Shown: piece by piece, positions 24,650 to 36,515 of the stretch | Layout: each line of letters opens with the position of its first letter | Numbering within the stretch: the stretch's first letter is position 1 | Notes under the pieces: generated by a model | Databases searched by the model: none | What the model saw: the letters and a program-made list of their open reading frames with translations, nothing else | What the model was told of the DNA's origin: nothing | Program-made: the position numbers and the translations under genes | DNA from: Caenorhabditis remanei | Taxonomy: Eukaryota > Nematoda > Chromadorea > Rhabditida > Rhabditidae | DNA: 64,000 bases | Assembly: GCF_010183535.1 (NCBI RefSeq) | Contig: NC_071329.1 | Location: forward strand, 7,750,001 to 7,814,000 | Reading direction: 5' to 3'

Positions 24650-26233
24650 CAGTCCTCCACATAAATATAGGTTCACCCCCCAAAATGACCCGAAGTTGAA
24701 AAAATTAAGTTTTTCAAAAAAGGTGTATACGGCAATGATAAGGAACTAGAAAGTCTATTTTGATGGTGAAAGTTAAAAATCTAGAAATTTCCAAGTTTTG
24801 AGAAATTTCGAAAAATTTCAATTTTAGGTATTTTCCATTCCACAAAATGATAGGTTCACTTGATGAAAATCTCAAAATTTTCGAAAAAGGACAACAAAAA
24901 CCGGTATTTTTAGAATGGAACCGACCAAATAACTATTCCTAAGTAATTTTTTACTGATGAGCCACTTGTGTCTGTTGAGGGGATCTCGCAGCGAGTAGAA
25001 TATCGCTAGTGACTACCCATTTTCCAAAAATCACACACGTGGTGAAAATTTTTGGGAAAAACATCCGATTTGCCAGGGATGTGATGTGAAACACTTTTTT
25101 AGAGCATTTTAAGTTATTTGGAGTCAATTTAGATTGTCAAAATTTATGGAATGTAAAAATTTTCCAATTTGAGGTTCGCATTGGTAAAATCGTCCGAGCT
25201 GTTTCTGACCTCACAAGAGTCTGGGCTCAATTTTTTTGGATTTTCTCAAAAAATTAATTGTCACAAGCATCAAACATGTTATTTTCATTCAATTTTCAGT
25301 TATCATTATGAGAGGGGGCCATTAAATTTCAAAATAAACTTCATTTCATTCGTTGGATATCGGTGACTTAGTCAGTAACTGGGTAAAGTAGCCATGACAT
25401 ATGCAAACATGATACTTTTATGTTCAAATCATGCATACTACGTCGTCAATGCAAAATGTGACACTTGTACACTTCTCAACCATCACAATCCTCCAGTAAC
25501 AGATTAGCCAATAAGAGGTTGAATTGTCCAGAAGATCAATTTTTTCGGTTTAGGAATTCAACGGTAATCGGCGTTTTCATGAGTTTGAAATGAATGAAAA
25601 TGACGTGTTTAATGCTGGTGACAATTAATTTTTTGAGAAAATCCAAAAAAAAAGAGCCTAGACTCTTGTGAGGTCAGAAACAGCTCGGACGATTTTACCA
25701 ATGCGAACCTCAAATTGGAGAATTTCTACATTCCATAAATTTCGACAATCTAAATTGACTCCAAATAATTTAAAATGCTCTAAAAAAGTGTTTCACATCA
25801 CATCCCTGACAAATCGGATGTTTTTCCCAAAAATTTTCACCACGGTGTGTGATTTTTGGAAAATGGGTAGTCACTAGCGATATTCTACTCGCTGCGAGAT
25901 CCCCTCAACAGACACAAGTGGCTCATCAGTAAAAAATTACTTAGGAATAGTTATTTGGTCGGTTCCATTCTAAAAATACCGGTTTTTGTTGTCCTTTTTC
26001 GAAAATTTTGAGATTTTCATCAAGTGAACCTATCATTTTGTGGAATGGAAAATACCTAAAATTGAAATTTTTCGAAATTTCTCAAAACTTGGAAATTTCT
26101 AGATTTTTAACTTTCACCATCAAAATAGACTTTCTAGTTCCTTATCATTGCCGTATACACCTTTTTTGAAAAACTTAATTTTTTCAACTTCGGGTCATTT
26201 TGGGGGGTGAACCTATATTTATGTGGAGGACTG
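24650..26233. mobile_element. Second giant palindromic TA-flanked element
   Basis: It begins CAGTCCTCCACATAAATATA 13 bp after the previous element and ends with the reverse complement at 26233, flanked by TA at 24648-24649 and 26234-26235. The two arms of about 700 bp are almost perfect inverted copies (for example the block around 24955-25080 is repeated inverted around 25800-25935). The centre, about 25330-25560, is unique. No transposase frame is visible; the CAGT ends and TA target fit a non-autonomous Tc1/mariner derivative. Confidence 0.87.
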
Positions 26234-26450
26234 TATATGTCATTTGTACAGAAAAGGGAAATAACGATATGGTTCCACCGGTACTTCAAATTGAAATGAG
26301 ACTAACGGTGATGAAAAAAAACTGAGAAAAAGATAGTTTCATACCCATCCAAACAAGTTCAAACATGTTTCCGACGGAGCAAATTGTCTCTTAATTGTAG
26401 CAAAAATATCAGTAGAGTATCACTTTCAAAAAGTTGTACAGATGTTCAGA

Positions 26451-28370
26451 TCAATTAGAATTGTTGTGAAGTGTACCATCTTTCTTAATCCAGTCTTCCA
26501 ACTTCTCTTGTTCGACTGCCTCGTTTTGAAGTTTTTGCTTTATTTCAGTAAGCAGCTGAATCAATCTTTTTTGTTTATTTCTTATTCAAATCAACTCACC
26601 ATTCTTGCAGATTTCTCTAGATGACTCTCAAAATATTCCTTGCACATTGCAAAATCTGGACGAATGTCTGGATTAGAGTGCCAGCACAATTTCATTATGT
26701 TAGCGCTAAAATTTGATTTGACTTGAAACATACTTTTTGTTTATTTGAGCTTACACATCCGGATGACAATTGTCGGGAATTTTTAAGCGATTCCCTTCAT
26801 CCAGGTACTCGATTAATGTAGATTTATTTTGTCCTTCGTAAGGTTTTTTCCCCAATGAAAATATCTCAAATAAGCACACACCAAACGACCAAACATCTGA
26901 TTTTTGTGTGAACTTGTTACTTTTGAAAGATTCTGGAGACACGTGACAAATTGGAAGTTCAGTACTCCCTATATCTCTTGGTCTGTAATCATAAACTTTG
27001 GTTTCGTCGGGAGTTGCAATTGATTACTTGTAATATTCCTTGTTGTCTAAGTGACGTTTCGACAATCCAAAATCTGATATCCGAATGATCTTGTTGTTTT
27101 TAATAAGAACGTTACGCAGTGCCAAATCCCGATGAACTAACTGGAAATGAGTTTCTGAGTGAATTTTATAAAGAATTACCACTTACTGGGACTTTCGCCA
27201 AATATTCCATTCCATTCGCAATTTGATAAGCAAAAGAAAGTAGATCAAAAGTAGATATAACATCTAAATTGTCGTCCAGAATATTGCTTTCCTTCTTTCT
27301 TTTCGAGCTGTTTGGTAACAAATATCCACTGTCCCCAGTTTCTGAATTGACAAACTTATCCACATATTTTTCTTCTTCTTTCTTTTTTCTCAGAAATTCC
27401 AACAAATCTTTTCCTTCGATTAATTCAGTGATAATGAGAGTTCTTTTCCTTCAAAATGTAATTCATTTAGTAAATAAAATGTCTAGAAACACTCACGCTC
27501 CCATTTTTGTGGTTGTCGCACCGACTAGAGCCAAAACATTTGGATGTCTTCCAATTTTACACATAATTTTCAGTTCTTCATAAAACATTTGTACTTTCTC
27601 CCTGTCAAAATAACTGGTACACTCTAAAATAATATTGAATCAGAAAGTGTTCACTGAAAGAAAAAACTCACTTTTTACCGCAACATCTATCCACTCCGAC
27701 GGATCATTTTCGTTTTTTTCCGTTTGCTTTTCTGAGGCTATCCTTGTATACCATTCCGAATTCACCCTTTCCAAGAAAAATATTGTTTTTTTTCAAATTC
27801 TTCTCGTCAATTTCGTATTTGGAGTTGTAGCTCAGGTAGTAAATTCTTTCATGAATAGGAAGCTCTTTTAAGTTTTCTGGACAATCCTTTTGGTCCAACT
27901 CATTGTTCAAGTGTTCTTCTAGAATTGAACTATCATTTGAAATTAAAGACATTTGATCAGGTGTAGGCTCTTGCCCACCAGAAGTTGCATCACTTGCTTC
28001 GGTTCTTCTAAATTTAAATATTCATGTAAAGTGAGTTTTTTATTTGGGAACTCACCTATTAGGAGGAGCTGATCGCCTCTTTGACTTATAATATTTCCAT
28101 AGAAAACAAGCAATTACTGATAGCATAATCAGAAGACCATATAGAAATATGAACAGAAACCATCTCCATTTCATTGGTGCATCTACTATTGTACTTCTTC
28201 GATATCTTTCTATCAGCGATGAGATAAAGTTAGGAGAATCGGACTTTTCTTGGGTCCTGAACACATATGAAATTTGAACGCTAATAAATATAAACTCACT
28301 TCTGTACTGGTATCGAATAAACATAAATAATTAGAATAGTGAAAACTAGGAGAAAATGAGAAACCCTCAT
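26451..28370 (-). CDS. kin-16: Short-ectodomain receptor tyrosine kinase, frameshifted
   Basis: Signal peptide ([19 protein letters not shown]), an ectodomain of about 45 residues, one TM segment ([21 protein letters not shown]), then a tyrosine kinase domain: glycine loop [16 protein letters not shown] lysine, HRDLALRN catalytic loop, SDFGLSK, SPE and [11 protein letters not shown]. The tail (LEDWIKKD) matches the upstream kinase. The very short ectodomain and tandem layout fit C. elegans kin-15/kin-16; assigning the downstream copy to kin-16 is from remembered gene order. Near 27741-27745, between GMVYK and the VAVK lysine, the frame shifts by one, and the unshifted frame meets a TGA at 27704-27706. 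No intron fits there. Everything downstream is open and conserved, so either the gene is recently broken or the base is a sequencing error. Confidence 0.85.
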
Positions 28371-28968
28371 TATTGAGTGGTTTCGGGATAGGATCTGTTT
28401 TCCATTCACGCTTGATGTCGGATACTTTAGATCTTGTCAGTCTTAAAAAAAGTAAATTTTCAAGTCAAAAACATGAGAACTGAGAGAGGAAGAGATAGAA
28501 AACAGTGAAAAGAAAAAAGAAATCTTGTAGTAACCTTGTCGAGACAAAGAGAGTAATCAGCAATGCCTTTTGACGTAATTGATATGACACAGAAAATGAA
28601 TAAAACGGTTTCGCAATTTTTCTATTTCATGGTATTGTCTTGTTTCAAAAAAGGCGATGAAGAATCTGAGAAAATAGTTGTTGTTGCCTAACTGATTTGT
28701 GATTAAAGTTTATTGATGTGAATGTAAAATTGGAACGAGCAAACATAAGAGTGATTTGAAGGCTCAAGTGAGAGCAAACCAGAGAGAAAACCGATTGGAA
28801 AGATAGAGAAACAGTAGTTTCTCTTGAGTGTTCTTGTTTGTTTTAATGTTAGAGCATTTTTGAGAAATGATGCGAGTTTTTGTATTATTTCGTTTCCCAC
28901 TAACTCAATTAAGTTTCTGCAATATAAAAATACAAATTCATTGTGTCAAACATTTAAAAAGATAACAA
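28371..28968. other. Gap between the two kinase genes
   Basis: 598 bp lie between the stop of the upstream kinase and the start of the downstream one. That is longer than usual operon spacing in worms, so separate promoters are possible. No motif was recognised. Confidence 0.4.
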
Positions 28969-30827
28969 CTACAATGCAGTTATCGATCGATCTGTACTTA
29001 TCCAGTCATCTAATTTCCTCTGTGTATCCGCTTCAACTCGCAGCATTTCCTCCACATAGTCGAGGAGCTGGAAATACAAATATTTATAGAACAACCGCGA
29101 CAATTGTAGAGTACCTGTTTCGCTGACTTTTTCATATGCTCCATAAAATATTCCACGATAACATTGAACGTTGGTCGGAGTTCGGGCTTTTGTTGCCAAC
29201 ATAGCTTCATGAGATCATATCTGAAAACCGAGAGAAGTTGAAATTAATAAAATATCACGACACACAATTCTACGTGGCAATGATCAGGCTGTTCACATCG
29301 TCTTCCACTTTTCATATAGGTATACACATCTTCTGATTGAATATCTGGATATGGAAGACCACCCAATGTGAAAAGTTCATAGAGACATATTCCGAAGGAC
29401 CAAACATCTGATTGTTGGGTGAATCTCATGCCGTAGAAAGCTTCTGGAGACATCCAACGGACTGGGACCGGGGCATCCTTCGTCTTTTTAGTTCTGGAAT
29501 TGAATGTTGGGTATGAAAAATGAAAACTGGAATTGTGGCTACCGATAGTACGAGGTGTTATCTTCATATTTTCTAGCCATTCCAAAGTCTGCTATCCGAA
29601 TCGTTTTGTTTTTCTTGAGAAGAACATTTCGGAGAGCCAAGTCACGATGAACCATCTGAAAATTGATAACGATGGGGATGACGCAATTAGTCAGATACTC
29701 TACCGGAATAGAAGCCAAGTACTGCATTCCGTTAGCAATTTGTAATCCGAAAGATAGTAAATCTGATGTCGTCAGTGACTCCAAACTCTCGTTTATCATG
29801 TTTTCCTGTTCTCCATTTTCAGTTTTGAACATGTAAGTTTTCCGTTTTGAACTCAATGGTGTCAAGTAACTATTCGGTTCACTCTTATCCACAACCAAGT
29901 GATCTTCAAAGATGTCTCGGTGATCCTTCAGATATTTGTGAAGATCTCCACAATCCACATACTCCGTAACAATTAGTAGTTTTCCTCTGACAGATATAAA
30001 CTTAACTCTTACATCTATCAAAAACTCACTTTCTCAAATCGACGGTAACCGCACCAACCAGAGCCAAAACGTTTGGAAATCTTCCAATTGCACACATCAA
30101 TCTTAGCTCTGAAGCTAACATGCTCGTTTGAGCAATATCGTATTGATTGGCGGCAGCTGAAAATTACAGAAATTAAACTTTTCTGAAATTGAAAAGCTCA
30201 CATTTGAGAGCAACTGTCAGTCTCTTCTTCTCCTCCTCTTCGGTTTTTGGATCCGCCATTTTCAACAATCCTTTTCTCACAATTCCGAAGTTCCCTTTTC
30301 CTAACAAAGTACTTTTCTCCAAATTTTCATCAGCTATTTCGTATTGTTTTTTATATGGAAGGTACTCAAGTTTATCGTTAAGTGGACAATTTTTTAGATC
30401 TTCAGGGATCGGTTCTCCAGTATCCCTCATGTCATTGTAGATATTGGCTAGAGCTCTGAAAAACTCAAGATTTGAAGAAATCATTTTTGTAATTTTATCC
30501 CTCACGAGCTATTCTTTTGTGCTTGAAACTTCGATCTACGCAGTCTCCAGACCAGAAATCCAATAAAAGCCAGAAGAACCAAAAAACCGTAAATAAAGAA
30601 GAATACAGTTGTTCGAATTTTGAACATTGATCCGTTTTGTGGCTCCTTCTCTACAGTATCATTTTCAGAGGTAGACCGGAGGAATCTGCGAGATGCTGAT
30701 GATGTGCCATTTCTGAAACGGAAAACTTCATCTGATTCAGATACATTTTAGTTACTAACTTGGTAGTTATCGAAGAAACAGCAATAATCAGGAAAAATAA
30801 AAACAGCAAGAATCCATGGAACATCAT
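28969..30827 (-). CDS. kin-15: Short-ectodomain receptor tyrosine kinase
   Basis: About 490 residues from nine exons. Signal peptide (about 1-20), an ectodomain of only about 35 residues with no recognised domain, one TM helix (about 56-77), then a kinase domain: glycine loop LGKGNFGIV (about 142-150), lysine in TVALK (about 175), HRDLALRN (about 315), [17 protein letters not shown] and [19 protein letters not shown] kinase insert of about 50 residues ([20 protein letters not shown] onward) precedes the catalytic loop, as in the PDGFR/VEGFR-like class. The tail ends [16 protein letters not shown]. elegans KIN-15 and KIN-16 act in the hypodermis and have equally short ectodomains; which copy is which is inferred from order. 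All catalytic residues are intact. Confidence 0.9.
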
Positions 30828-31592
30828 TTGTGAGGCTTTTGTATTTGATTACTTCATTTATTCGGAAAAATTGATGATTCTAAAATACACTTTTAAAAAT
30901 AACAAAAAAGAAGATGTAACTAGAAAAGAAAAAAGATCGATAATCACCTGAAAAACGAAAATAACAAGTGAATCAAATAGAGTGAATTTGACAAAAACAA
31001 ATCGAAAATGTATCGTTTTCTTCGCTTCTCTCCACATCTTCTCATACACAAACATACGAACGTGATTGATAAAGAAGACCGTAAATGACAGGAAATCTAA
31101 TTTTTGACCGGAGAAGAAAACGATTTGATGAAAGAAATTGAAACCGAGAGAATGATCGTTTGATTTCTTGTAACCTTTTCTACTTTTTGAATAAAGTTGC
31201 TCTGAACTAAAGCAATCGTTGAATTTCTGAATGAAAAATAGACCAACACTGAGGAATAATGGACAGTAAATGACTCATCTTCCTCTGATCTAGCTTAGTA
31301 GAACCTTTATAACAGTCGAAAAAAAGATGAGCAAGAATTGCTAAGAGGACTTGAGACGGTCAGAAAATTAAACAAAAAATTGGAAAAATTCATCTCAGAT
31401 TCAAATTAAACACAGGACCTTTCAAATCCGGATCTTTGCAGAGAATAAAAAAAGCAAACTCTTTTCTCGCCAAAAAAACTTAAATGCTTTTTCACGTGCA
31501 CCATTTCATCTGTAGCACCTGAAAGTTCACAAAAACAAATTTTCCATTCATTATTCTCATTTTCCTTGTACTTATAAAAGTTTTGAACGAAA
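30828..31592. promoter_or_regulatory. Divergent intergenic region, kinase and coiled-coil genes
   Basis: 765 bp separate the start codons of the upstream kinase (-) and the coiled-coil gene (+), so promoters for both should lie here. It is AT-rich; no specific site could be named. Confidence 0.35.
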
Positions 31593-33536
31593 ATGTCAAA
31601 TAATCAACCACCAAAGCAACAGACTGCTTATTCGAGTTTGAAGACGAATGGTGAGTTATAAGAACAAAAAAAAAACTTTGAATGTTTGTTGTTTTGTAGG
31701 TCATTCAACCTGGAACAGTCATACATTTCCAGTGAAGTCGACAATAACGACACGTCGCAAAGTAAGGAAACAACGATTGTGGTTGACAAAAATGTGTACG
31801 AAGATCTGGTTACAACGTGTAATACAATGAAAGTTCAGTTGAAAACTGTCATGGAGAAGATTGAGGAGAAGAAGGAAGCAGATGATAAGAAGAATGTGGA
31901 GATTTCGAAGTTGAAGTCTGAATATGAGGAGTTGAAAAAGAATAATAAAGAGGTGTTGGAGGAATTGACTAAGGAGAAGAAGGGATCGGATCCAAAACTT
32001 GAATTGATTCAAAAAGAAATAAAGGAATTGTTGAAGAAGTTAGAGCAAGAGGAGAAGAAAAATGAGGAGCTGGTGGAGCAAAACAGAGGAGAAATGGAGA
32101 AGGCAGAGGTGGAAACAGTCGGTTTGAAATCTGAAATGGATGCTCTTGCTGAGGTGATTGAAAACCTCAAAAAGAAGTTGAGTCAAGAAGAGAAAGAGAA
32201 AGAAGAATGGAAGAATAAAATGAAACAACAGGAAGAGTGTTTTTCAATAGTTTCTCGAAATTACAGTACTCTTGAACTAGAAATCCAAGACTGGAGAAAT
32301 AAATTGCAAGATGAGTATAATAAGAATGACGAGCTGGTCAAGAAATTAGAAAACGAAATGAAGGAGAAAGAAATGAGGGATTCGGATCAGATTGTTCTTC
32401 AGAATGTAGTTGAAGAGTTGATGATGAAGGTGGAACAAGAAGAGAAGCATAGAAAAGAGTTGGACAAAAAAGAGGAAGAGAAGAACGCCAGTGTTGCTGA
32501 GTTAGAGGCAGAACGGGATGCTCTCGAAGTAAAGATCCATGAACTGACGGAGAAACTGAAGCATTTGGACGGGTTTTATGAGGAGAAGTTGAAGAAATAT
32601 GGGAACGCGGTAAAGCTGGCAGAGGTGGAATCGGTCAAAATGAAGTCGGAACGAGAACTTCTCCAAGATAACATTCAGGAGTGGACAACGAAATTGGAGC
32701 AAGAGGAAAAGAAAACAAAAAGATTGGAGATTGATGTTGAAGATAAGCAACAAAGAGTCAATGAACTTGAAGGTGAACAGAAATCGCTAGAACAGAATAT
32801 CAAAGAGTTTTCTAAAAAGTTATCTGGCCAAAACGAAGAAATCTCCCATTTGAAAGTGAAACTTCAAGATGAAGGACAAAAGAATACATTCAAAATCGCC
32901 GAGTTGACATCAAATTGTGATTCTCTTACTGTTAAACTCAATGCAATCGAGCAATCATCAAAACTGAAGTGCGATGAAATAAAGACGTTACAGAGAAAAT
33001 ACAGTAATTTGAAGAAACGTGGAATTCAGATGTTGGCTGAGAAGAGTGAAGACAATCAGAAGTTGCAACTGGAAATGGCGGAGCAACAGAAGAAAGTTGA
33101 CGAGCTGAACGAACAGTTGGAATCACTGAGAAATTCAGTAAAGTTGGAAAAAGAGAAAAGAAAGAGATATGAAAATGAAGTGAAGGCGGCGGAAAGAATA
33201 GTGAAAGACGCGTTGAGAGAAGAGAAGATTTCCAGAAAGATGACTGAAAAGAAGTGTTTGGCGGAGAAAACTGAGAAGATGGCACTCCAGGAAAAGGTAA
33301 TGGATATGGTGAGTTTTAAATACGATTTTAGGAAAAGTCAATCCTAAGTTTCCAGACAAATCGAGGAGTGGTCGTTCGCAAATCTTGTCCAATCTCTGAA
33401 CATAACCTTCTCGTTCAACGTATCGATGTTCTCCAACGTCAGAGAGATATTCTTGTGGAGAGCGTAAGGGTTTGAAACGCTTTTATGATTTTTGATCATA
33501 TTGTTTCAGATCAACAACAGAGAGACTCCAATTTGA
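31593..33536 (+). CDS. Long coiled-coil protein, unrecognised
   Basis: A short first exon (from 31593, MSNNQPPKQQTAYSSLKTN) leads into one very long exon (31700-33308), then 33356-33463 and 33510-33536 (ending INNRETPI), about 600 residues. From about residue 60 onward nearly the whole protein is charged heptad-type coiled coil (for example ELLKKLEQEEKKNEELVEQN), with no membrane segment or signal peptide. Exon 1 with the obvious GTGAGT donor leaves the wrong phase; a donor four bases later (GTTATA at 31655) restores it, so the first junction is uncertain. It may be a structural or cytoskeletal-type rod; similarity to myosin or golgin rods would be compositional. A polyadenylation signal follows near 33640. 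Confidence 0.8.
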
Positions 33537-33898
33537 TATCACTTTGCTAACTCCGATAACTCGTCTGATTCGTCTCTCCAATTCAAATAATTGTCTTCGT
33601 GGCTCATGAACTTTTGTAATTCAAGTCATTGTCATAAAATAAAATTGTACTATTTGTTCTGTCTTTGTTCTGAATACTGCTAGCTATCAGTTCCGTTCGA
33701 ATTTTCGCAAATCGCGAGTTCTGAATGATTTTACCTGGTTTTTAAAAAGAAGTTATGAAATTCTTTTTGGGTAACCAGATCAAATAGCACAATATACATC
33801 AACGAACCTTTTTTGAAGTATCGAATTTCACTGTGTTCTCTGCTTTTTGGGATTCAGACGGCGAAACGTTTTTATGGTGCATTCACATAAAAAGGAAT

Positions 33899-35434
33899 AT
33901 GAGAAACTACTTTTTCTATGTTTCCCTTTTTCTTGTCCGATTTGTAACATGTTTTTATGAGAATGCATCTTATTACGGTAAGTTAACCGGCTCATATACC
34001 GGTTGAATAATCTAATTTTCAGTTCCTGAATGGAGTAACTTTTTGAATCATCAAAAAATATTGATCAAAGATTTATTCGATGAATACGACGATACTATTG
34101 CACCAGTTTACTCAAAAAGTTAGTTTTTCTAGTACTGATTCTGAAACTTCGTCTCCAATTCTAAACAAATTTCAGTTGATATCACTAAGCCAATCGGTTA
34201 CAACCCTCTTGCACCAGAACGATACAACTACACCATCTTTCTTTATTATCTGAAACTAGTGGAAGTCGTCGAGCCAGAGGAAAAGGTTTCAGTGGTTATG
34301 GAAATGGCAGAGGTTAGAATTCAAAGATTGACTAGCTACAGTAAACCAGTTTTTTAGCATTGGTACGATCCCCGACTTGCTTGGAATCCTTCATTATACG
34401 ATGAGATTTCAATGCTTCATATGCGACAGGAAAGAGTTTGGAGCCCGACAATAAACATGTTCATGATGTAAGACGTAAGATTCTTTCTCATGGGATTTAA
34501 AATACTTCAGAAACGATATCGCTGACTTCCGTGACCAAGACTTTCGTATGGTTACTGTAGAAAACACAGGTCATGTGTACACATCTTTATCACTTCGAGT
34601 CTCTCTGAACTGCCCTTTGAACGTTGCAAAGTTTCCATTCGACTCTCAAACTTGTGTCATTCAGTTCTCAATGCCATTGTTTTTCACTCAATACATCCAG
34701 ATGTTCAGCCAAATTTATGAAGGAATCAAGAATAAGACAATGTGGGGGAAAATGGTATAAGTACACCTCCTAAACGTATTTCTTCAACAGATTTCAGGGA
34801 AATTCTGAATGGGATCTCGCAAATTTGACAAACCGGATGGATGTCTTGAGTTATAACGATGGTGGGATGAGTGACATGCAACTGGCTACGTTTGAGATTA
34901 AAATACGAAGAAATCCCATGTATTACATTTATATGATAGTATTTCCGTCATTCGTCATCAATGCTATGTCGATTGTTGGAGTTTTTATGAAGAACACAGA
35001 TAAAATTTCAAAGGTAAATTATGCATAAAACTGTACCATTTGAAAAACATTTCAGCTCAACGTTGGTCTTACCAATATAATGACAATGACATTTATTCTC
35101 GGAGTGATGGCTGACAAAATTCCAAAAACTGGATCAATACCATTGCTAGGAATCTACATTATAATCAATCTGTTCATCATGATAGTAGCTGTAACCATTA
35201 CAATGTTCATAGGGAAATTCAGGAAGTTTTTTATTCCAAGATTGAGATCCAAGAAGACTGAGTGGCGGTTAGCTGCTTTATGAACACCCATAATTCAATT
35301 CAGTTTTCATTTTCAGAAGAAAACTAGAATGGATGTTGGGAGATGTACTCGAAACAATACTGATGGTTTGTCTTGAAACATTGAATACTGCCAGTTTTTT
35401 GGTGATGGTTGGATTTTGGATAAATGATTCGTGA
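33899..35434 (+). CDS. Cys-loop ligand-gated ion channel subunit (LGC type)
   Basis: Eight exons join in phase to 403 residues. A signal peptide (MRNYFFYVSLFLVRFVTC) precedes the extracellular ligand-binding domain with WYDPRLAWNP, VWSPTINMF and the Cys-loop CPLNVAKFPFDSQTC (13 residues between the cysteines). M1 (YYIYMIVFPSFVINAMSIVG), M2 (KLNVGLTNIMTMTFILGVMA), M3 (IYIIINLFIMIVAVTITMF) and M4 (ETLNTASFLVMVGFWI) are all present. The M2-M3 linker (DKIPKTGSIPLLG) is of the type found in nematode-specific lgc channels; ion selectivity cannot be read with confidence. The M3-M4 loop is short. The last exon has a degenerate copy at 38143-38325. Confidence 0.92.
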
Positions 35435-36515
35435 TTGAATTAATTTATTAATTTTTGTTAATTCTGAATTTAACAACACTCGGGGTAAACTGAAACAATC
35501 AAAGGGAGTTTAGAATTTTTGATAAATTTAAGAATTGTCTGGGGATTGGGGAGAATAAAGGATAATGATAGCCTTGTCATTTATATTTCGTATGGTCCTC
35601 TTCTCAATGAATGTTTTAATTGTATCATAAAAAAGTTGTCAAAAGCTCAATTTTTTTATACATACCACTTTCTCACTTTCCTTTCTTCACCCTCTTTCCC
35701 ACAAGTATGGCGGGAGTATGGTTACCAGTCGGTTAACGCAGCCTAACGGCTGCTCAACCTCTTTTTCTACACCACCCGTGTTGAAAATTTGAAGAAATGA
35801 ATTCATTTGAAGAATGAAAATGTTCTATAATTATCTCCCCCGTGAACTCCTATTTCCCTATTTCGGAAACAAAAGCCACTGAAAGGCTTGAAAACCACGT
35901 TTTTTCACCTAGTGACCTAGTCGAGACCTATACTAACTAAAAAATAGACGGGCATCATTAAGAGAAAATTTCGGATCTTTTGGTCCAAATTTGAAGAAAA
36001 TCGGTTCAGTAGGAAGGGTGGTAGGATCGGCGACAGACACATATTTTATCGGTAAAGAGAGAGGCCAATACTTTTTTCTTACCACGAAATTTCTTGTATC
36101 TCTCAAACAAAAACCTGAATTAATCAAATAAACTCTTGCTATCTACCAAACTGTTTTTACCCCTCTCAAGAACAGACAAATCATTTGAGTTTTTCTGTCT
36201 CTTTATCAACGCAACTATTTCACAATACATATTTTTATCAGCAGTTCTTACTCGAAGCAATGACACTAAGACAAAACAGATTCCAATCCGATGAATCACT
36301 AAAAACTTCAGGTCTCTCGGCTGTCATTTGGCATGTTTTTAATAATAATCCAAATTAGTGAAATCTCTAGTTCAAAGTGTCCGTACTGTTGTTTGAAACG
36401 CCCCGTTGAATATTTACTTTACTCGGGAGGCATCCGTTCTATCATTCGTTTCTCTTGTAATAAACTTATTTTGTTCTTATTTATTTTCTTTTCGATTTGA
36501 AGCCGGTGTTCAAAA
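35435..36515. other. Intergenic with duplicated CHIL 5' flank and relic exon
   Basis: From about 36065 to 36358 this stretch matches 40600-40860, the 5' flank of the fused CHIL gene, including the first-exon start. The rest (35435-36060) shows no gene. Confidence 0.6.
36260..36358 (+). pseudogene. Broken CHIL N-terminal exon (anchor deleted)
   Basis: A 32-codon frame starts MTLRQNRFQSDESL, matching MAPRQNRFQSDESL at 40790, then jumps straight to GLSAVIWHVF, the end of the membrane-anchor exon (GLSAVIWNFY at about 41000). About 180 bp with the intron and most of the anchor are missing, and the donor after it has become ATTAGT where the other copy has GTAAGC. It therefore ends at a TAG and cannot splice to the barrel exons downstream. 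Confidence 0.75.

Noticed and set aside
22653..26233. Transposase gene inside the palindromes
   Set aside because: No frame longer than about 80 codons and none with DDE-type landmarks; the elements look non-autonomous.
26451..30827. Kinase pair as one operon
   Set aside because: The 598-bp gap is longer than typical worm operon spacing and no SL2-type evidence is visible in DNA; left open.
32040..33392. Antisense frames of 62-115 codons opposite the coiled-coil gene
   Set aside because: Leu/Phe-rich mirror of the Lys/Glu-rich coding strand, with no independent support.
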